A DNA stretch of 15,032 nt, taken from an uncultured Anaerolineae bacterium. GTDB lineage: Bacteria; Chloroflexota; Anaerolineae; Anaerolineales; Villigracilaceae. Position numbers and translations under genes: made by a program. The stretch is taken from assembly GCA_903854805.1 (NCBI GenBank), contig CAINXK010000498.1:1-15032 (forward strand), read 5' to 3'. Of the stretch, positions 14,139 through 15,032 are shown in pieces. The number at the start of each line of letters is the position of its first letter. Position 1 is the first letter of the stretch. The notes below the pieces were generated by a model that saw nothing but the letters and a program-made list of their open reading frames with translations, had not been told where the DNA came from and did not search any database.

Positions 14139-15032
14139 CTATTTAAGCACTTCCAGCGCCATCTGAACGATCTTATCTAGCGACGGTAGAATCGCATCTT
14201 CAAGCGTTTTGGCATTCGCAATTGGCAGATTCAAAGCAGCTGCGCGTCGAAATTTCAGATTAGAAACCAACTCGGCAGTTTGAGCTGCAACTTCCGCACC
14301 CCAACCCAGGGTCAGGGTACCTTCTTCAACAGTCAACAAATGTTTAGTACGCTTGGCGGAATCAATCAGCGGAGAAAGCTCAAACGGGCTGAGCTGACTA
14401 AATAAAACAATCTCTGAAAAAATTTCGTACTCATACGCCAATTTTAACGCTGCCGCACGGACAAGTTCGAAGTTATAGCCATACGTTGCAATGCTTAGCT
14501 GCGCCTGCGGCGCAGCCGAAAATCGCAATATATGGGCAGGGTTCTGAACGCCAATATTTTCAATATCGAAATCGACCAGATCACCCTTTCCGGGTTCGAG
14601 CACGGCGCAGGTATACAGTAATTTGTGCTCAACAAACAGGATTGGGCCTTCTTCCTGGAGAATGGCGGATTCGAGTAAGCCAGCCGGGTCAGAGAGCGTA
14701 TTTGGAGCGATGACCCGCAGACCTGGTATCCCTAAAAATATTTTTTCAAGTGACTGGGAGTGTGTCGGACCATAGCCACGCCGCCCACCCATCGGCGCAC
14801 GTACGACGACCGGGACCCGCACCTGGTCGTTGTACATCCAACGAAATTTGGCAGCATGGTTGATAAGTTGATCGGCTGTAAGTGTAACGAAATCGCCAAA
14901 CATAATTTCAGCAACTGGGCGAAGCCCACGCATGGCCATGCCATTGCAAATACCGACAATAGCCGATTCAGAGATGGGTGTCGTCAGGACTCTTTCCGGA
15001 AACCGGCTGGAAAGTCCGCGGGTGACTTTGAA
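14139..15032 (-). CDS. 2-oxo-acid dehydrogenase E1 component, beta subunit (5' end beyond window)
   Basis: The visible 297 codons are the C-terminal part of an E1-beta subunit, usually about 325 residues long, so roughly 30 residues are missing. The frame is open through the window edge and begins with KVTRGLSSRFPERVLTTPIS, the normal sequence after the thiamine-diphosphate-binding glutamate, which itself lies outside. Family blocks are ESAIVGICNGMAMRGLRPV, EIMFGDF and MGGRRGYGPTHSQSLE, followed by the transketolase C-terminal domain (LTVEEGTLTLGWGAEVAAQ). With an alpha subunit, expected just outside the right edge, it would decarboxylate a 2-oxo acid and reductively acylate a lipoyl domain. 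The acceptor may be the lipoyl domain of the fusion protein at 12207-13313, the only lipoyl carrier in view. The subtype (pyruvate, acetoin or branched-chain) cannot be decided. Confidence 0.93.
   Translation of the reverse strand, partial: FKVTRGLSSRFPERVLTTPISESAIVGICNGMAMRGLRPVAEIMFGDFVTLTADQLINHAAKFRWMYNDQVRVPVVVRAPMGGRRGYGPTHSQSLEKIFLGIPGLRVIAPNTLSDPAGLLESAILQEEGPILFVEHKLLYTCAVLEPGKGDLVDFDIENIGVQNPAHILRFSAAPQAQLSIATYGYNFELVRAAALKLAYEYEIFSEIVLFSQLSPFELSPLIDSAKRTKHLLTVEEGTLTLGWGAEVAAQTAELVSNLKFRRAAALNLPIANAKTLEDAILPSLDKIVQMALEVLK

Overview
The window reads as chromosomal DNA of a free-living, probably anaerobic or facultative bacterium. The glucan phosphorylase type, the lactate-utilisation gene fusion, the DUF4013 membrane protein and the moderate base composition would fit Chloroflexota (Anaerolineae-like). 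That placement is inference; no rRNA or other phylogenetic marker is present.

Layout. Positions 1-188 hold the edge of a coding-like minus-strand frame and a strong hairpin, followed by tRNA-Glu(CTC) on the minus strand. A minus-strand lactate-oxidation operon follows: lutA, then a single gene fusing LutB and LutC. Divergent from it, glgP (glucan phosphorylase) runs on the plus strand and ends at a clear intrinsic terminator. A promoter overlaps the end of that terminator and starts a leader of about 380 nt. The leader has several hairpins, an internal terminator-like structure and a 20-nt direct repeat, and precedes a UPF0316/DUF2179 membrane-protein gene and a small rhodanese gene. After a hairpin-rich gap come a two-domain oxidoreductase (zinc-less MDR plus Gfo/Idh/MocA) and a membrane-anchored PAPS-type sulfotransferase, closed by a bidirectional terminator shared with the convergent lgt gene.

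The right end is the most unusual part. A minus-strand gene encodes a lipoyl domain, a short E1/E3-binding-like domain and a PglD/NeuD-type left-handed beta-helix acyltransferase in one chain. Beyond a plus-strand DUF4013 membrane protein lies the C-terminal 297 codons of the beta subunit of a thiamine-diphosphate 2-oxo-acid dehydrogenase (E1-beta), cut by the window edge. Together they suggest a 2-oxo-acid dehydrogenase-like system whose E2 catalytic domain is replaced by a sugar-type O/N-acyltransferase domain. Acyl groups generated from a 2-oxo acid could then be passed by the lipoyl arm to an acceptor other than CoA. This is the strongest candidate for an undescribed system here.

The bi-domain oxidoreductase, sulfotransferase and PglD-like fusion all belong to families seen in surface-glycan or glycolipid modification, so 7.2-13.3 kb may have an envelope theme. 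The remaining genes (lut, glgP, lgt) are ordinary metabolism and lipoprotein biogenesis.
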